Source of the DNA: Pseudomonadales bacterium
Lineage (GTDB): Bacteria > Pseudomonadota > Gammaproteobacteria > Pseudomonadales > Ketobacteraceae
Length of the DNA: 63,440 nt
Assembly: GCA_002701845.1 (NCBI GenBank)
Contig: NZXG01000063.1
Location: 3,007-66,446, forward strand
Direction of reading: 5' to 3'
In this document: positions 32,922 through 43,031 of the stretch, in pieces
How positions within the stretch are numbered: the first letter of the stretch is position 1
How the letters are laid out: each line of letters starts with the position of its first letter
Translations under genes and position numbers: made by a program
The notes under the pieces: model-generated
The model's database searches: none
What the model saw: the letters and a program-made list of their open reading frames with translations, nothing else
What the model was told of the DNA's origin: nothing

Positions 32922-34318
32922 TCAGGATGCCGGCTCCGGCAACGCCGCCAACACCCCCTCCAGCAGTTCCGCCATCACCTGTTGCTGCAACTCCCGGTCC
33001 TCGGTGACCCCGGTGCGCACCAGCACCAGTTGCCGGGATGGAATCACCACCACCCGTTGCCCCTGATGGCCCACCATGGCATAGGCGTCGTGGGGTACCC
33101 GGGGCCAGCGGTTGCCACCGGTATTCAGCCAGATCTGGGCGCCGTATTTTTCACTCACCGGGGAGGGACGGGTGGCGAACGCCACCCACTCCGCTGGCAG
33201 CAGGGCGCGGCCCTGCCAGCGTCCTTCCTGCAGGTACAACTGCCCCAGCCGGGCCCAGTCCCGGGCCGGCATATAGCCGTAGGCGCCCCCCACAAAGTGT
33301 CCGGTGGCGTCAAATTCCACCAGGCCCCGGGTGATGCCCAGGGGGTGGAACAGGCGCTGTTGATAAAACTCGTACATGGCCTGAGCGGTGCCCCCCCCGC
33401 GGCCTGGATCACCGAGCCCAGGCGATTGGTTTCCGCCGTGGAGTATTCAAACGCCACATTAGGCGCGGTCACCACCGGCTGGCGCAGCGCATAGGCGTAT
33501 TGGTTGCTTTCCCGGTACAGCATCTGGGTGACGTCGGAAAAGCCGCCGTAATCCTCATTCACTTCCAGGCCGGAGGTCATTTGCAGCAGATGGCGTAGGG
33601 TAATATTGGCTTTCTTGGTGTCCTGCCATTGGGGTACCGGTGCCGGCGCATCCAGTGCCAGCACCCCGTCCCCCACCAGAATGCCCGCCAGGGTGCCGGT
33701 GATGGTCTTGGTCATGGACCAGCCCGGTAGCGGCGTCTGCGCATCAACCCCCAGGGCATACTGTTCCGCCAGCAGTTGGCCGTTCCAGGCCACCAACACG
33801 GAATGAGTCAACACGGTGCCGGCCTCACGCTCGGCAAAACCACGGTCGATGGCGGCCTGCAATTGCTGATAATCCACCCCGACCACCGGCGGTGCCGGGC
33901 CACCGGCCCCATGGGGCCAGGGCCGCGCCGGGTCGAGCACGGGCGCCGCTAGAGGTTCAATGGAATGGTGGGTGATCGCAGTGGCCGGCTGATCCACCAG
34001 CAGGGTGCAACCGCGACCGTCTTGATACAGGGCCACTGCATCCTGGTCCTCTGCGGTGAGAATATCCCCCACCCGCACGCTGCCGGCCTCCCGGTCCAGC
34101 GCCACCTGCCAGATCCAGGGCAGGGGCTGCACCTTGGGCTTGATAAATTGCTCGCGCACCAGGGTTTCATCGAGGCCGCTGGTGAACACGAAGGAGCACA
34201 GTTGCTTGGCGGCATAAGCCTTGCCCACCGGCAGATCATCCAGCAGATCACAGGCGGTAAGAACGATAAGCGCTGGCACTATCAGGGCTGCGCGTAGAGC
34301 GCCGATCCCGGGTTGCAT
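32922..34318 (-). pseudogene. Serine hydrolase lipoprotein, frameshifted in a G8 tract
   Basis: A beta-lactamase-fold hydrolase related to 6-aminohexanoate-dimer hydrolases, about 465 residues if intact. The lipobox is in LIVLTAC (Cys near 23). The SxxK motif is SMTK (about 199), and the Tyr motif YSTAE is about residue 292. The first frame covers 34318 to about 33398 and remains open to 33155 with unrelated sequence. The true C-terminal half (MYEFYQQRLFHPLG onward, ending at 32922) is in another frame. The switch falls at eight G (plus-strand C run 33391-33398); nine G would join the two exactly. Upstream ribosome site is weak. Confidence 0.85.
33391..33398. repeat. Homopolymer tract (C8; G8 on the coding strand) at the frameshift
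   Basis: Eight C on the plus strand inside the serine hydrolase gene. Adding one base restores a continuous reading frame across the break (A-G-G-G-T-A-Q-A-M-Y). Confidence 0.9.
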
Positions 34319-34513
34319 AACGATTTCTTTTAGTTATTGGTTTCTGGGGTAACAGGGAGTTTACCGCGAAATTTCTGAATCCGCAGCAGCGGCCACCGTA
34401 ACGCCGGGGTTTTTGTTGCGTCCAATGAACTAACGCACAGTTTATCAGCCTGCATTGTTCAGAGATGCAGGGTTTGGATACGGACACAGAGGATGGGGAC
34501 ACGGAGGGGCATT

Positions 34514-35245
34514 ATGGACGCATTATTAGAGTCGGCTTTAAAGCCGGCCAGTAAGTCGGTATTGCTGGTGGAGGATGAGCCGGATATCGCGCGATTGCTG
34601 CGTTTGCACCTGGGGGAATGTTGCGACGAAGTGGCCTGGGCCGCCACGGGCCATGAGGGTCTGCGCCGGGCCCGGGGGCGGCCCTGGGATCTGATCATCC
34701 TGGATTTGCGCCTGCCGGGTATCCACGGTCTGGACATCTGCCGGCAGCTGCGTCAGGACCACTCCTACGTGCCGATCCTGATGTTGACCGCGAAATCCAC
34801 CGAACTGGACCGGGTGCTGGGTCTGGAAATCGGCACCGATGACTATGTCACCAAGCCGTTTTCGGTGCAGGAGCTGATGGCTCGGGTCAAGGCTATCTTT
34901 CGCCGCTGCGAGGCCCTGGCAAGGCCCTCATCCGGCGCCGGGAGCGACCTGCTGGAGGCCGGTGATCTGCGGCTGGATGTGGCCCGGCATCAGGTTTCCG
35001 TGGCCGGTTGCCCGGTGGTTCTGACAGCCCGGGAGTTTGATTCGCTGCGCCACTTTGTCTCCTGCCCGGGGCGGGTGTTCAGTCGCGCGCAACTGCTGGA
35101 CCAGGTGTGGGGATACGGCCACGATGGCTATGAGCACACGGTTAATTCCCATATCAACCGCCTGCGGGCCAAAATTGAACCGGATCCGGCCCGACCCACT
35201 TACATCCTCACGGTATGGGGTGTGGGTTACCGGTTCGCCGCCTGA
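34514..35245 (+). CDS. OmpR-family response regulator
   Basis: A 243-residue two-component regulator. The receiver has the acidic pocket VEDEPD (about 18-23), phospho-acceptor Asp64 in LDLRLPG and the conserved Lys in VTKPF (about 116). A winged-helix DNA-binding domain follows, ending GVGYRFAA. The ATG at 34514 has GGAGGGG at good spacing; the one at 34493 does not. It overlaps the kinase gene that follows. The regulated genes are unknown; the spondin-like gene downstream is a candidate. Confidence 0.92.
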   Translation: MDALLESALKPASKSVLLVEDEPDIARLLRLHLGECCDEVAWAATGHEGLRRARGRPWDLIILDLRLPGIHGLDICRQLRQDHSYVPILMLTAKSTELDRVLGLEIGTDDYVTKPFSVQELMARVKAIFRRCEALARPSSGAGSDLLEAGDLRLDVARHQVSVAGCPVVLTAREFDSLRHFVSCPGRVFSRAQLLDQVWGYGHDGYEHTVNSHINRLRAKIEPDPARPTYILTVWGVGYRFAA

Positions 35246-36738
35246 TTGTGTCCCGGCGCCTGTACCTGCAGCTGGCGCTGCGGCTGGTGGCTGTGTTCCT
35301 GGTGTTGGGCGCCCTGCTGTTGTGGCTCTCCGCCAGCTCCATGGGGCGGTATTCCCGCGCCGTGCAGCAAACCATTAATGCCCCGGTGGCCCGTTATATC
35401 AGCGAGGAACTGGAATTGATTACGGCGGGCCGCGCCAATCGCGAGGGGCTGCGGCAACTGGCCCACCACGCCATGATCATTCACCCAGCCATCGAAGTGT
35501 ACCTGCTGGACCCGCAAGGGCGGATTATCAGCCACGCTCTCGAACCGGAGGCGGTGGTGCGTGAGCGGGTGGATCTCGATCCCGTGCGGGCGTTTCTGGC
35601 CCGCTCCCGGCCCCTGCCCATTCTGGGGCCGGATCCCACCGGTACAGCAGGCAAGGTGGTGTTCAGTGCCCACCCGGTCTGGTATCAGGGTCAACCCCAG
35701 GGTTATGTGTACGTGGTGCTGGAAGGGCAACGCCAGCAGCGGCTGGAGCAGTCCATGCTGGACAATCAGGTGTTTCGCTTCAGTGCCCTGGGGCTGGCCG
35801 GAGGACTGGCATTTGCTGTCTGCTGCGCGTTGCTGTTATTCGCCCGCTTCAGCCGCCGGGTGCAGAAGCTGGCGCGGCGCGTGGATCAGCTTTACCGCAA
35901 GGAACTGGAAAGCGATGGGCCTGAGCCAGCGGCGGGGGATGAACTGGAGCGGCTGGAGGAAGCGTTCAACGCCATGCAGAGCCGGATTCGGCAGCAGGTT
36001 GAGGAAATCCGTCAGGCCGATGCCATGCGCAGGAATCTGATCGCCAATGTCTCCCACGATCTGCGCACCCCGCTCACCAATATGCTGGGCTATGTGGAAA
36101 CCCTGATGCTCAAAAGGTCGAGCCTCAGTGCATCCCAGCGGGAAGAGTATCTGGCCATCACCCGCCAACACGGGCTGCGGCTGAACCGTCTGGTGAGCGA
36201 CCTGTTTGAGCTGGCAAAACTGGACAGCGGTGGCCAGCCGCTGCAACTGGAAACCTTCTCCATCGCCGAATTGGTCCACGATGTGGTGCAGGAGTTCAGT
36301 TTGCGGGCCCGGCACCAGAAAGTGACCCTGACGGTGAATGGAGATCTGGAGGAGGCCTGGGTGCGGGCGGATATCCGCCTGCTGGAACGGGTGCTGGAAA
36401 ATCTGCTGGACAATGCGCTGCGACATACCCCGGCCGGCGGTGAAGTCCGTCTGCAGATCCAACGTCAGGCCGACAGGGTGCTGGTGAGTGTTTGCGATAC
36501 CGGCAGCGGCATTCCCAAGGCGGACCTGCCCTATGTGTTTGACCGCTTTTATTACGCGCGGGATAACGGCCGCGATTCAATGCGTTTCACCGGGCTGGGG
36601 TTGGCCATCGTTAAACGCATTCTCGATCTGCATGCCAGCAGGATTGCGGTTTACAGCCGGCTACGGCAAGGCAGCCGGTTCGAGTTTCAACTGAAATGCG
36701 AACTTGATAATGAGCCTGAATGTGAAAAAGGGCAGTGA
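35215..36738 (+). CDS. Sensor histidine kinase
   Basis: A membrane kinase partnered with the regulator just upstream. Two transmembrane helices (about 18-36 and 185-210) flank a periplasmic sensor domain of about 150 residues. HAMP-like and coiled-coil segments lead to the H-box NVSHDLRTPLTN (about 278-289), then an N-box ENLLDNALRHTP, DTGSGIP and GLGLAIVKRI. The ATG at 35215 overlaps the regulator by 31 bases; a GTG at 35248 is an alternative start that removes the first 11 residues. Confidence 0.92.
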   Translation: MGCGLPVRRLIVSRRLYLQLALRLVAVFLVLGALLLWLSASSMGRYSRAVQQTINAPVARYISEELELITAGRANREGLRQLAHHAMIIHPAIEVYLLDPQGRIISHALEPEAVVRERVDLDPVRAFLARSRPLPILGPDPTGTAGKVVFSAHPVWYQGQPQGYVYVVLEGQRQQRLEQSMLDNQVFRFSALGLAGGLAFAVCCALLLFARFSRRVQKLARRVDQLYRKELESDGPEPAAGDELERLEEAFNAMQSRIRQQVEEIRQADAMRRNLIANVSHDLRTPLTNMLGYVETLMLKRSSLSASQREEYLAITRQHGLRLNRLVSDLFELAKLDSGGQPLQLETFSIAELVHDVVQEFSLRARHQKVTLTVNGDLEEAWVRADIRLLERVLENLLDNALRHTPAGGEVRLQIQRQADRVLVSVCDTGSGIPKADLPYVFDRFYYARDNGRDSMRFTGLGLAIVKRILDLHASRIAVYSRLRQGSRFEFQLKCELDNEPECEKGQ

Positions 36739-36850
36739 TGGAACTTTGAAACTTCTGTGAGAGTTTTGTGATTTTCCGGCGTTAGGGTGAAGTGGCAATG
36801 CAGTCAACAATCCCTTGACAACAATTACCCCAACAAAGGAGCTAACAACG

Positions 36851-37513
36851 ATGCGTATTGCCCTGATCATTTCCACCCTGATGCTGCTGTCCATAAGCAG
36901 TGGCGTTCGCGCCGCTCAAGGGGCCGCCCAATTTGAAGTCAGCGTCACCAATCTCACCCGGGGAGTGAATTTTACCCCGTTGCTGGCGGTGAGCCACAGC
37001 CCGGCCCTGGCCCTGTATTCCCTGGGTGAGCCGGCCAGCACCGAGATGGCCTGGATTGCCGAGGCTGGCAATACCGAGCCCCTGTATCAGCAGCTGCAGA
37101 CCACCCGGGACGTTTACGGAATGGAGCGCACCGACGGTCTGCTGGGGCCTGGGGACACCGTGACTTTTCAACTCGAGGTGCCGGTTCGTACCCTGTGGTG
37201 GGGCCGGTTCAGTCTGGCCGCCATGCTGTTGCCCACCAACGATTCCTTCATCGGCCTCAATGGCGTGAGGTTGCCGTTTAAAGGGGCCGCCACCTATCTG
37301 GCCAATGCCTATGATGCGGGTTCGGAACCCAACGACGAACTCTGCCTCAATGTGCCGGGCCCAACCTGTGGGGGAGAGGGATATTCGCCCGCGGTGGATG
37401 GTGAAGGTTATGTCTATCCGGCCACCGGCGCCCATGGAGAAGGTGACCTCAGTGTGGCCCGTCATGGCTGGTCCGGGCCGGTGGCCAAGGTCACCATCAC
37501 CCGTCTACATTAA
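36851..37513 (+). CDS. Spondin-domain secreted protein
   Basis: A 220-residue exported protein with a signal peptide (residues 1-22, ending GVRAAQ). The mature part resembles the Spondin_N domain: FEVSVTNLTRGVNFTPLLAV at the start, SFIGLNGVRLP mid-protein and a metal-site-like acidic segment DAGSEPNDELC. A conserved disulfide is suggested by the two cysteines near 166-174. AAAGGAG (36836-36842) gives a strong ribosome site. Function in bacteria is unknown; adhesion or matrix roles are only a guess. Confidence 0.78.
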   Translation: MRIALIISTLMLLSISSGVRAAQGAAQFEVSVTNLTRGVNFTPLLAVSHSPALALYSLGEPASTEMAWIAEAGNTEPLYQQLQTTRDVYGMERTDGLLGPGDTVTFQLEVPVRTLWWGRFSLAAMLLPTNDSFIGLNGVRLPFKGAATYLANAYDAGSEPNDELCLNVPGPTCGGEGYSPAVDGEGYVYPATGAHGEGDLSVARHGWSGPVAKVTITRLH

Positions 37514-37534
37514 GCTCGGGTCGCTGCTCATGAA

Positions 37535-39304
37535 TCAACGCAGATCAAACATCAGCGCCAGCACCGCAATGGTGACAGCACCGATGATCAGGTTCATGGG
37601 CAGCCCCACTTTCAAAAAGTCCCGAAAGGTGTAGTTTCCAGGCCCGTATACCATCAGGTTGGTATGGTAACCCAGAGGCGTGGCGAAACTGGCGGAGGCC
37701 GCCATCATGATGGTGAGCACGTAGGGCAGTGGATCCAGGCTCATGGTAGCGGTAATCTGCAACACAATGGGCAGCATCAGAATGGCGGCACTGTTGTTGG
37801 TAATGGACTCCGTCAGCAGGGATACCGCGATGTACACGGTGACCAGCAACAGCAACGGGTGGCCGGCGCTGACGGTGATCAGCAGGTGGGCCAGCCACTG
37901 GGCGGCGCCAGTGACATGCAGGGCGTGACCCAGGGCAAAGGAGGCGCCGATGGTAATCAATACCGGCAGATCCAGGCTGCGATGGGCCTGGGCCAGGGAA
38001 CAGCAGCGCAGCAGTATCATGGCGGCGGCGCCGGTCAGGGCGGCATTCAAAATAGAGGTGACGCCCAGGGCGGCGGTCAGCACCACAGCCGCCAGCACCG
38101 CCCAGGCCAGCAGGGCCTTGTCGTGCCGCACCGACTCCCGCTCCAGATCGTTCACCAGCAGAAAATCCCGGTTCTGGCGTTGTTGATTGGCAAAGTTCGG
38201 GCGTGCTTCCAGCAGCAGGGTGTCCCCCGCCCGCAACCGGATAGCCCCCAGATTCTCCGCCACCCGTTCCCCATTGCGGGCCACCGCCAGCACCACCGCA
38301 CCGTAGCGATCCCGGAACCGGCTGTCCTTGATGGTGCGGCCCAGCACCGCGGAATGGGGGGAAAGCACCACCTCCACCAGGCAGCGTTCAGGGCGGTCCG
38401 ACGCCAGGGGTTCCTCTTCCTGGTAGTTGGACGGCAGAATGCCGCGAATGGCCAGCAGGTCCGACAGGGCATCGGTATCGCCGGCGAAGGTCAGGCGGTC
38501 GCCGCCCTTGAGTTTTTCCAGCGGTGACACCGCCGTCAGCAGGCTGCCGTCCCGCTCGATTTCCGCCAGAAACAACCGCTTGAGGTTACGCAGTCCGGCA
38601 GCGGGAATGGTCTTGCCCACCAATGGCCCTTCCGGGTCCACGGTCACCGCCAGGGTGAACTCCCGCAACTTGGCAAAGGCCGGTTGTTGCTGGTGATTGG
38701 GCAGCAGCCGCGGCACTACCCACACCAGTAACCCCAACCCCAATACCGCCACCGGTAGCCCGATGGGGGTGATGGCGAACAATCCCAGGGGCTGGCCGCC
38801 GGTGAGCTGGGCAAACTGGCTGCTGACGATCAGATTGGTGCTGGTGCCGATCAGGGTCAGAGTGCCCCCCAGAATGGAGGCGTAACTGAGGGGGATCAGC
38901 AGCTTGGAAGCCGGTACCTGGATGCGGGTGGCCCAACTGCGGACGGTGGGAATCAGGGTGGCCACTACCGGGGTGTTGTTGAGCAGGGCGCTTAACAGCA
39001 TAGTGGGCAAACACACGCGCAATACCGCCATGGGAACCCCCCGCGGGCGTCCCAGCAGTTGGTTCTCAATCCCTTGAATGGCACCGGAACCCTGCATGCC
39101 CGCGGCCACCACAAACAGCGCCGCCACTGTCATCAGGCCGGGATTACTGAAGCCATCCAATGCCATCTCCGGCGTCAGGATACCGCTGATACTCAAGACC
39201 GTCAGCGCCGCCATCATGACCAGGTGGGGCGCCTGTTCCGTGAGTATCAGAATCACCAGCACCATTACCAACAGGATCAGGGTAAAGCCGGCCTCCCAGC
39301 CCAT
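37535..39304 (-). CDS. SLC13-family anion transporter with TrkA-C domains
   Basis: A 589-residue membrane transporter of the divalent anion:sodium symporter superfamily. Membrane helices occupy residues 1-190 and 390-589. Between them lie two TrkA-C-type regulatory domains (about 205-380). Signature stretches include LLSALLNNTPVVATLIPTV (about 102) and LTESITNNSAAILML (about 498), the repeated NTP/NNS ion-site motifs. The substrate may be sulfate or a dicarboxylate and cannot be told from sequence. It ends 22 bases from the convergent spondin gene and lies 6 bases after argH. Confidence 0.88.
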   Translation of the reverse strand: MGWEAGFTLILLVMVLVILILTEQAPHLVMMAALTVLSISGILTPEMALDGFSNPGLMTVAALFVVAAGMQGSGAIQGIENQLLGRPRGVPMAVLRVCLPTMLLSALLNNTPVVATLIPTVRSWATRIQVPASKLLIPLSYASILGGTLTLIGTSTNLIVSSQFAQLTGGQPLGLFAITPIGLPVAVLGLGLLVWVVPRLLPNHQQQPAFAKLREFTLAVTVDPEGPLVGKTIPAAGLRNLKRLFLAEIERDGSLLTAVSPLEKLKGGDRLTFAGDTDALSDLLAIRGILPSNYQEEEPLASDRPERCLVEVVLSPHSAVLGRTIKDSRFRDRYGAVVLAVARNGERVAENLGAIRLRAGDTLLLEARPNFANQQRQNRDFLLVNDLERESVRHDKALLAWAVLAAVVLTAALGVTSILNAALTGAAAMILLRCCSLAQAHRSLDLPVLITIGASFALGHALHVTGAAQWLAHLLITVSAGHPLLLLVTVYIAVSLLTESITNNSAAILMLPIVLQITATMSLDPLPYVLTIMMAASASFATPLGYHTNLMVYGPGNYTFRDFLKVGLPMNLIIGAVTIAVLALMFDLR

Positions 39305-39310
39305 CAGGGT

Positions 39311-40723
39311 TCAGCTCCGGGCGGACAACAGATCCCGGGCCCGTTGCGCCGCGGCGCGCACCTGGCCGGGGGCGGTACCGCCGCGATGATCCCGGGCATT
39401 CACCGAGCCCTCCAGCGTCAGCACCAGGAACACGTCATCGCCAATCTGAGCGCTGAACTGTTGCAGTTCCGCCAGGCTCAGCTCCGCCAGATCCCGGCCC
39501 TGTTGCAGGCCGAAGGCCACCGCCTTGCCCACCACCTCGTGGGAGTCGCGAAACGGCACACCTTTCTTTACCAGGTAGTCCGCCAGATCGGTGGCGGTGG
39601 AAAACCCCCGCCGGGCCGCCTCGCGCATCCTGTCCGCCTTCACTTCCAGGGCTGGCATCATGTCCGCATAGGCCCGCAGGCAGTTGAACAACGTTTCCAC
39701 GGTGTCGAACAGGGGTTCCTTGTCTTCCTGATTGTCCTTGTTGTAAGCCAGACACTGGCCTTTCATCAGGGTCAGCAGACTGATCAGATGGCCGTTGACC
39801 CGGCCGGTCTTGCCCCGCACCAGTTCCGGCACATCGGGGTTTTTCTTTTGCGGCATGATCGAGGAGCCGGTGCAGAAGCGATCCGGCAGATCCACAAAAT
39901 CAAACTGGGCCGAGGCCCACAGCACCAGTTCTTCCGAGAACCGCGACAGGTGGGTCATGCACAGGGCGGCGGCGGCGCAGAATTCAATGGCAAAGTCCCG
40001 GTCACTGACCCCATCCAGGGAGTTTTCGCAAAGGCTGTCAAAGCCCAGCAATCGGGCGGTGATGCTGCGGTCGATGGGGTAGGTGGTGCCGGCCAGGGCA
40101 GCGGACCCCAGGGGCATGCGGTTAACCCGTTTGCGGCAGTCCACCAGGCGCTCATAATCCCGTTGCAGCATTTCATTCCAGGCCAGCATATGGTGGCCGA
40201 AGGTCACCGGCTGGGCGGTTTGCAGATGGGTGAAGCCGGGCATGATGGTGTCCGCCTCCCGCTGCGCCAGCTCCACCAGGCCGGCTTGCAGCCGGGTCAG
40301 CTGAGCCAAAATGCCATCAATGGCATCCCGCAGATACAGGCGGATATCCGTGGCCACCTGATCGTTGCGGGAACGACCGGTATGCAGCTTCTTGCCGGTG
40401 ACGCCGATGCGCTGGGTCAACCGGGCCTCGATGTTCATGTGCACGTCTTCCAGCGCCACCGACCAGGGGAATTCACCGTTGCGGATCTCCTGACGGATGG
40501 CCTCCAGCCCCTCGATAATGGCGGTCTTTTCCTCCCCCGTGAGCACGCCGACCTCCGCTAACATGCTGGCGTGGGCGATGGACCCGTTGATATCCTGCTC
40601 CGCCATCTTCTGATCAAAATCCACAGAGGCGGTAAACACCTGCACAAAGGCATCGGTGGCTTCTGAGAACCGGCCACCCCACTGGGTGTTCTGGCCGGGA
40701 GGGTTGTTGGAGGAATCCGACAT
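39311..40723 (-). CDS. argH: Argininosuccinate lyase
   Basis: A 470-residue enzyme splitting argininosuccinate into arginine and fumarate, the last step of arginine synthesis. The superfamily signature [12 protein letters not shown] is present (about 285-296), together with TGRSRND and the HTHLQ-like segment [10 protein letters not shown]. The ATG at 40723 has AGGA in front and gives the normal start MSDSSNN. It is divergent from algZ, the arrangement seen in Pseudomonas. Confidence 0.96.
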   Translation of the reverse strand: MSDSSNNPPGQNTQWGGRFSEATDAFVQVFTASVDFDQKMAEQDINGSIAHASMLAEVGVLTGEEKTAIIEGLEAIRQEIRNGEFPWSVALEDVHMNIEARLTQRIGVTGKKLHTGRSRNDQVATDIRLYLRDAIDGILAQLTRLQAGLVELAQREADTIMPGFTHLQTAQPVTFGHHMLAWNEMLQRDYERLVDCRKRVNRMPLGSAALAGTTYPIDRSITARLLGFDSLCENSLDGVSDRDFAIEFCAAAALCMTHLSRFSEELVLWASAQFDFVDLPDRFCTGSSIMPQKKNPDVPELVRGKTGRVNGHLISLLTLMKGQCLAYNKDNQEDKEPLFDTVETLFNCLRAYADMMPALEVKADRMREAARRGFSTATDLADYLVKKGVPFRDSHEVVGKAVAFGLQQGRDLAELSLAELQQFSAQIGDDVFLVLTLEGSVNARDHRGGTAPGQVRAAAQRARDLLSARS

Positions 40724-40812
40724 GGTTTGTCCTGTACTAATCGACGAAAATAGGACCAAACGGCGTTTGGCTTATACTGAACTTGAAACGGGCTTGTGCG
40801 CTTCGACGGGTC

Positions 40813-40920
40813 GGCGGGCGGGGGCGCTGGGATTCAGGCACGCTACAAGCACATCCCTGTGCGCTCGACAGCGGCCGTCCATGGCCGCTGACGTCCTGAA
40901 TCCCAGCGCCCCCGCCCGCC
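40813..40920. repeat. GC-rich palindromic element with perfect 26-bp arms
   Basis: Left arm 40813-40838 and right arm 40895-40920 are perfect reverse complements (26 bp, starting GGCGGGCGGGGGCGCTGGGA). The 56-base loop contains smaller hairpins, including GCGGCC and GGCCGC at 40871-40888 and GCAC/GTGC around 40850-40863. It lies between the divergent argH and algZ genes, where a terminator is not expected. No target-site duplication was seen. Confidence 0.85.
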
Positions 40921-41000
40921 TTTGTGGCGTGCACTGCCCTGACATCGCAACGCCGCGAGTATATCACGCCACTCGCCAGCCACCATAAGGACAATCATTA

Positions 41001-42089
41001 ATGACCCGAGCCAAGCCACCTCTCCAGCCGCCTTCTCAGACACCACCGGAACAGGAAGAAACCTTTTTCCTGCCGGATCTCTGTGATCGCCAGTCGGTAT
41101 TGTTCCTGGTGCTGGTGGCAGAACTGTTCTCCCTGGTGATCGTGCTGGTGGATTCCAGCCTGCTGGGGTTTGACTGGATGCAGCTGGGGCTGGTGTCTCT
41201 GTTTGTGCAGTGGGTGGCCCTGTCCAGCGCCGCCCTGCTGTGCCGGTTGCGGGGCTATCTGCGCAGCCTGCCGCAACAACGGGCGGTGCTGATCAGTTAC
41301 CTGCTGATTCCGGTGAATACCTGGATCATGAGTGTGGCGGCGGAACTGGGCTTCAGTTTCGTCCCCGACCGCACTTTCTGGGGCACGGTGTTTGACGATA
41401 CCGTGCTCACTCATGTGGCGGTGGCGGCCATCATCGGTGGCCTGGTGATCCGCTATTTTTACCTGCAGGCCATGCTCATCGCCCGCCGTCAGTCGGAACT
41501 GCTGCACCGGATACAGGCCCTGCAATCCCGCATCCGGCCGCATTTCCTGTTCAACAGCATGAATATCATTGCCAGTCTTATCGAAACCGATCCCCGCACC
41601 GCGGAAAACGTGGTGGAGGATCTGTCCGCCCTGTTCCGGGCCAGCCTCAATCACCTGGGCAATCAGGTGCCCCTGGAAGAAGAGATCGCCCTGTGCGACA
41701 AGTACCTCAATATCGAAAAGCTGCGCCTGGGCAAGCGGTTGGACGTGCAGTGGGAGATCCGCTCAGTGCCCAAAGAGGTGCGGATTCCCCTGCTTACCCT
41801 CCAACCCCTGTTGGAGAACGCGGTGTTGCACGGGGTTCAGCCGTTACCTCAGGGAGGTATTGTCGAGATTATCGCCAGTTACGCTCACGGGGTGTTTGAA
41901 CTGACCATTATCAATCCGCTCAGTCCCCAGAGCCGGGTCCAGGATTCCCGGGGCAACCGCATGGCCCTGGAAAACACCCGCAACCGGCTGGCGGCGCTGT
42001 ACGGGGAGCGGGCCAAATTGACCGGTTATGCGGAGGGAAACCGCTATATCACGCGGCTTTCCTATCCTTACCCCCTTGAAAAAAGCTAA
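41001..42089 (+). CDS. algZ: AlgZ/FimS-type sensor kinase
   Basis: A 362-residue LytS-like histidine kinase. Membrane helices fill about residues 33-165. The histidine box is RPHFLFNSMNI with His181, followed by an ATPase domain (LQPLLENAVLHGV about 268, and NRMALENTRNRL about 316). With AlgR it controls alginate and twitching motility in Pseudomonas; here the regulon is not known. AAGGA precedes the ATG. The next gene is algR, with 150 bases between. Confidence 0.9.
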   Translation: MTRAKPPLQPPSQTPPEQEETFFLPDLCDRQSVLFLVLVAELFSLVIVLVDSSLLGFDWMQLGLVSLFVQWVALSSAALLCRLRGYLRSLPQQRAVLISYLLIPVNTWIMSVAAELGFSFVPDRTFWGTVFDDTVLTHVAVAAIIGGLVIRYFYLQAMLIARRQSELLHRIQALQSRIRPHFLFNSMNIIASLIETDPRTAENVVEDLSALFRASLNHLGNQVPLEEEIALCDKYLNIEKLRLGKRLDVQWEIRSVPKEVRIPLLTLQPLLENAVLHGVQPLPQGGIVEIIASYAHGVFELTIINPLSPQSRVQDSRGNRMALENTRNRLAALYGERAKLTGYAEGNRYITRLSYPYPLEKS

Positions 42090-42239
42090 ATCTGGACAGC
42101 TTGGTATACAAAGTACACAAAAAAGTCGAATTGCCTCTCTAAAACGCCATTTGATCCATGCTAAGGTTATAGAGCTGGTGAATTATTCGCCGGAACCATG
42201 GGCCTATAATGAGAAGAACAAGCAGAGAAGTGTGTTGCC

Positions 42240-42989
42240 ATGATCCGAGTGTTGATTTGTGACGATGAGCCGCTGGCCCGGGATCGGCTGCGGCGAATGC
42301 TGGAGAAAGTGCCGGCCACGGTGTGCGTGGGGGAGGCGGAGCACGGTCAGGAATTGCTGGAGCTGGTGCCCGCGGCCCGTCCGGACCTGATTCTGCTGGA
42401 CATCCGCATGCCTGACATGGACGGACTGCAGGCCGCCTCCCGCCTGACCGAAACGGAGAATCCCCCTGCCATTGTGTTCTGCACCGCCTACGATGAGCAC
42501 GCCATCGAGGCGTTTCGGGTCAACGCGGTGGATTATCTGATGAAACCGGTGCGGCAGGAGGATCTGGAGGCCGCCCTGCAAAAGGCCGGACGCATCAACA
42601 AAGCGCAGATGAATGCGGTGCGCAAGGAGCTGGGCGGGGTCGATGATCCCGACCGCGACGGCCGCGAATACATCAGCGCCCGCAGCCGGCGGGGTATCGA
42701 GCTGATCCCGGTGGCGGACGTGCGCTATTTCCTGGCGGACCAGAAATATGTGACCGTGCGCCACAGTCAGGGGGAAACCCTGCTGGATGAAACCCTGAAA
42801 GACCTGGAAAACGAGTTCGGTGACCGCTTTCTGCGGATTCACCGTAACGCCCTGGTGGCCCTCAATTACGTGGAGGGGATGGAGCACAAGGGCAATCAAT
42901 ATCAGCTGCGGATTCAGGGTATTCCGGAACGACTCACCGTCAGCCGCCGGCACGCCTCGGCGGTGAAGAAGCTGCTTCAAAGCCTCTGA
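42240..42989 (+). CDS. algR: AlgR-type LytTR response regulator
   Basis: A 249-residue regulator. The receiver domain has Asp54 in LLDIRMPDMDG and Lys in LMKPV (about 102). The LytTR DNA-binding domain (about 145-245) contains FLADQKYVTVRH and the FLRIHRNALVAL motif. It is the partner of the AlgZ-like kinase upstream. The 150-base gap before it probably holds its own promoter. The hem genes follow in the same direction. Confidence 0.93.
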   Translation: MIRVLICDDEPLARDRLRRMLEKVPATVCVGEAEHGQELLELVPAARPDLILLDIRMPDMDGLQAASRLTETENPPAIVFCTAYDEHAIEAFRVNAVDYLMKPVRQEDLEAALQKAGRINKAQMNAVRKELGGVDDPDRDGREYISARSRRGIELIPVADVRYFLADQKYVTVRHSQGETLLDETLKDLENEFGDRFLRIHRNALVALNYVEGMEHKGNQYQLRIQGIPERLTVSRRHASAVKKLLQSL

Positions 42990-43031
42990 TGTGATAGGGT
43001 TTGCTGCCATCGCAAGCAAGACGGCAAACCC

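Noticed and set aside
40656-40988. An open frame across the argH-algZ intergenic region
   Set aside because: It is an artefact of the GC-rich palindrome and the start of argH; no ribosome site or protein-like sequence.
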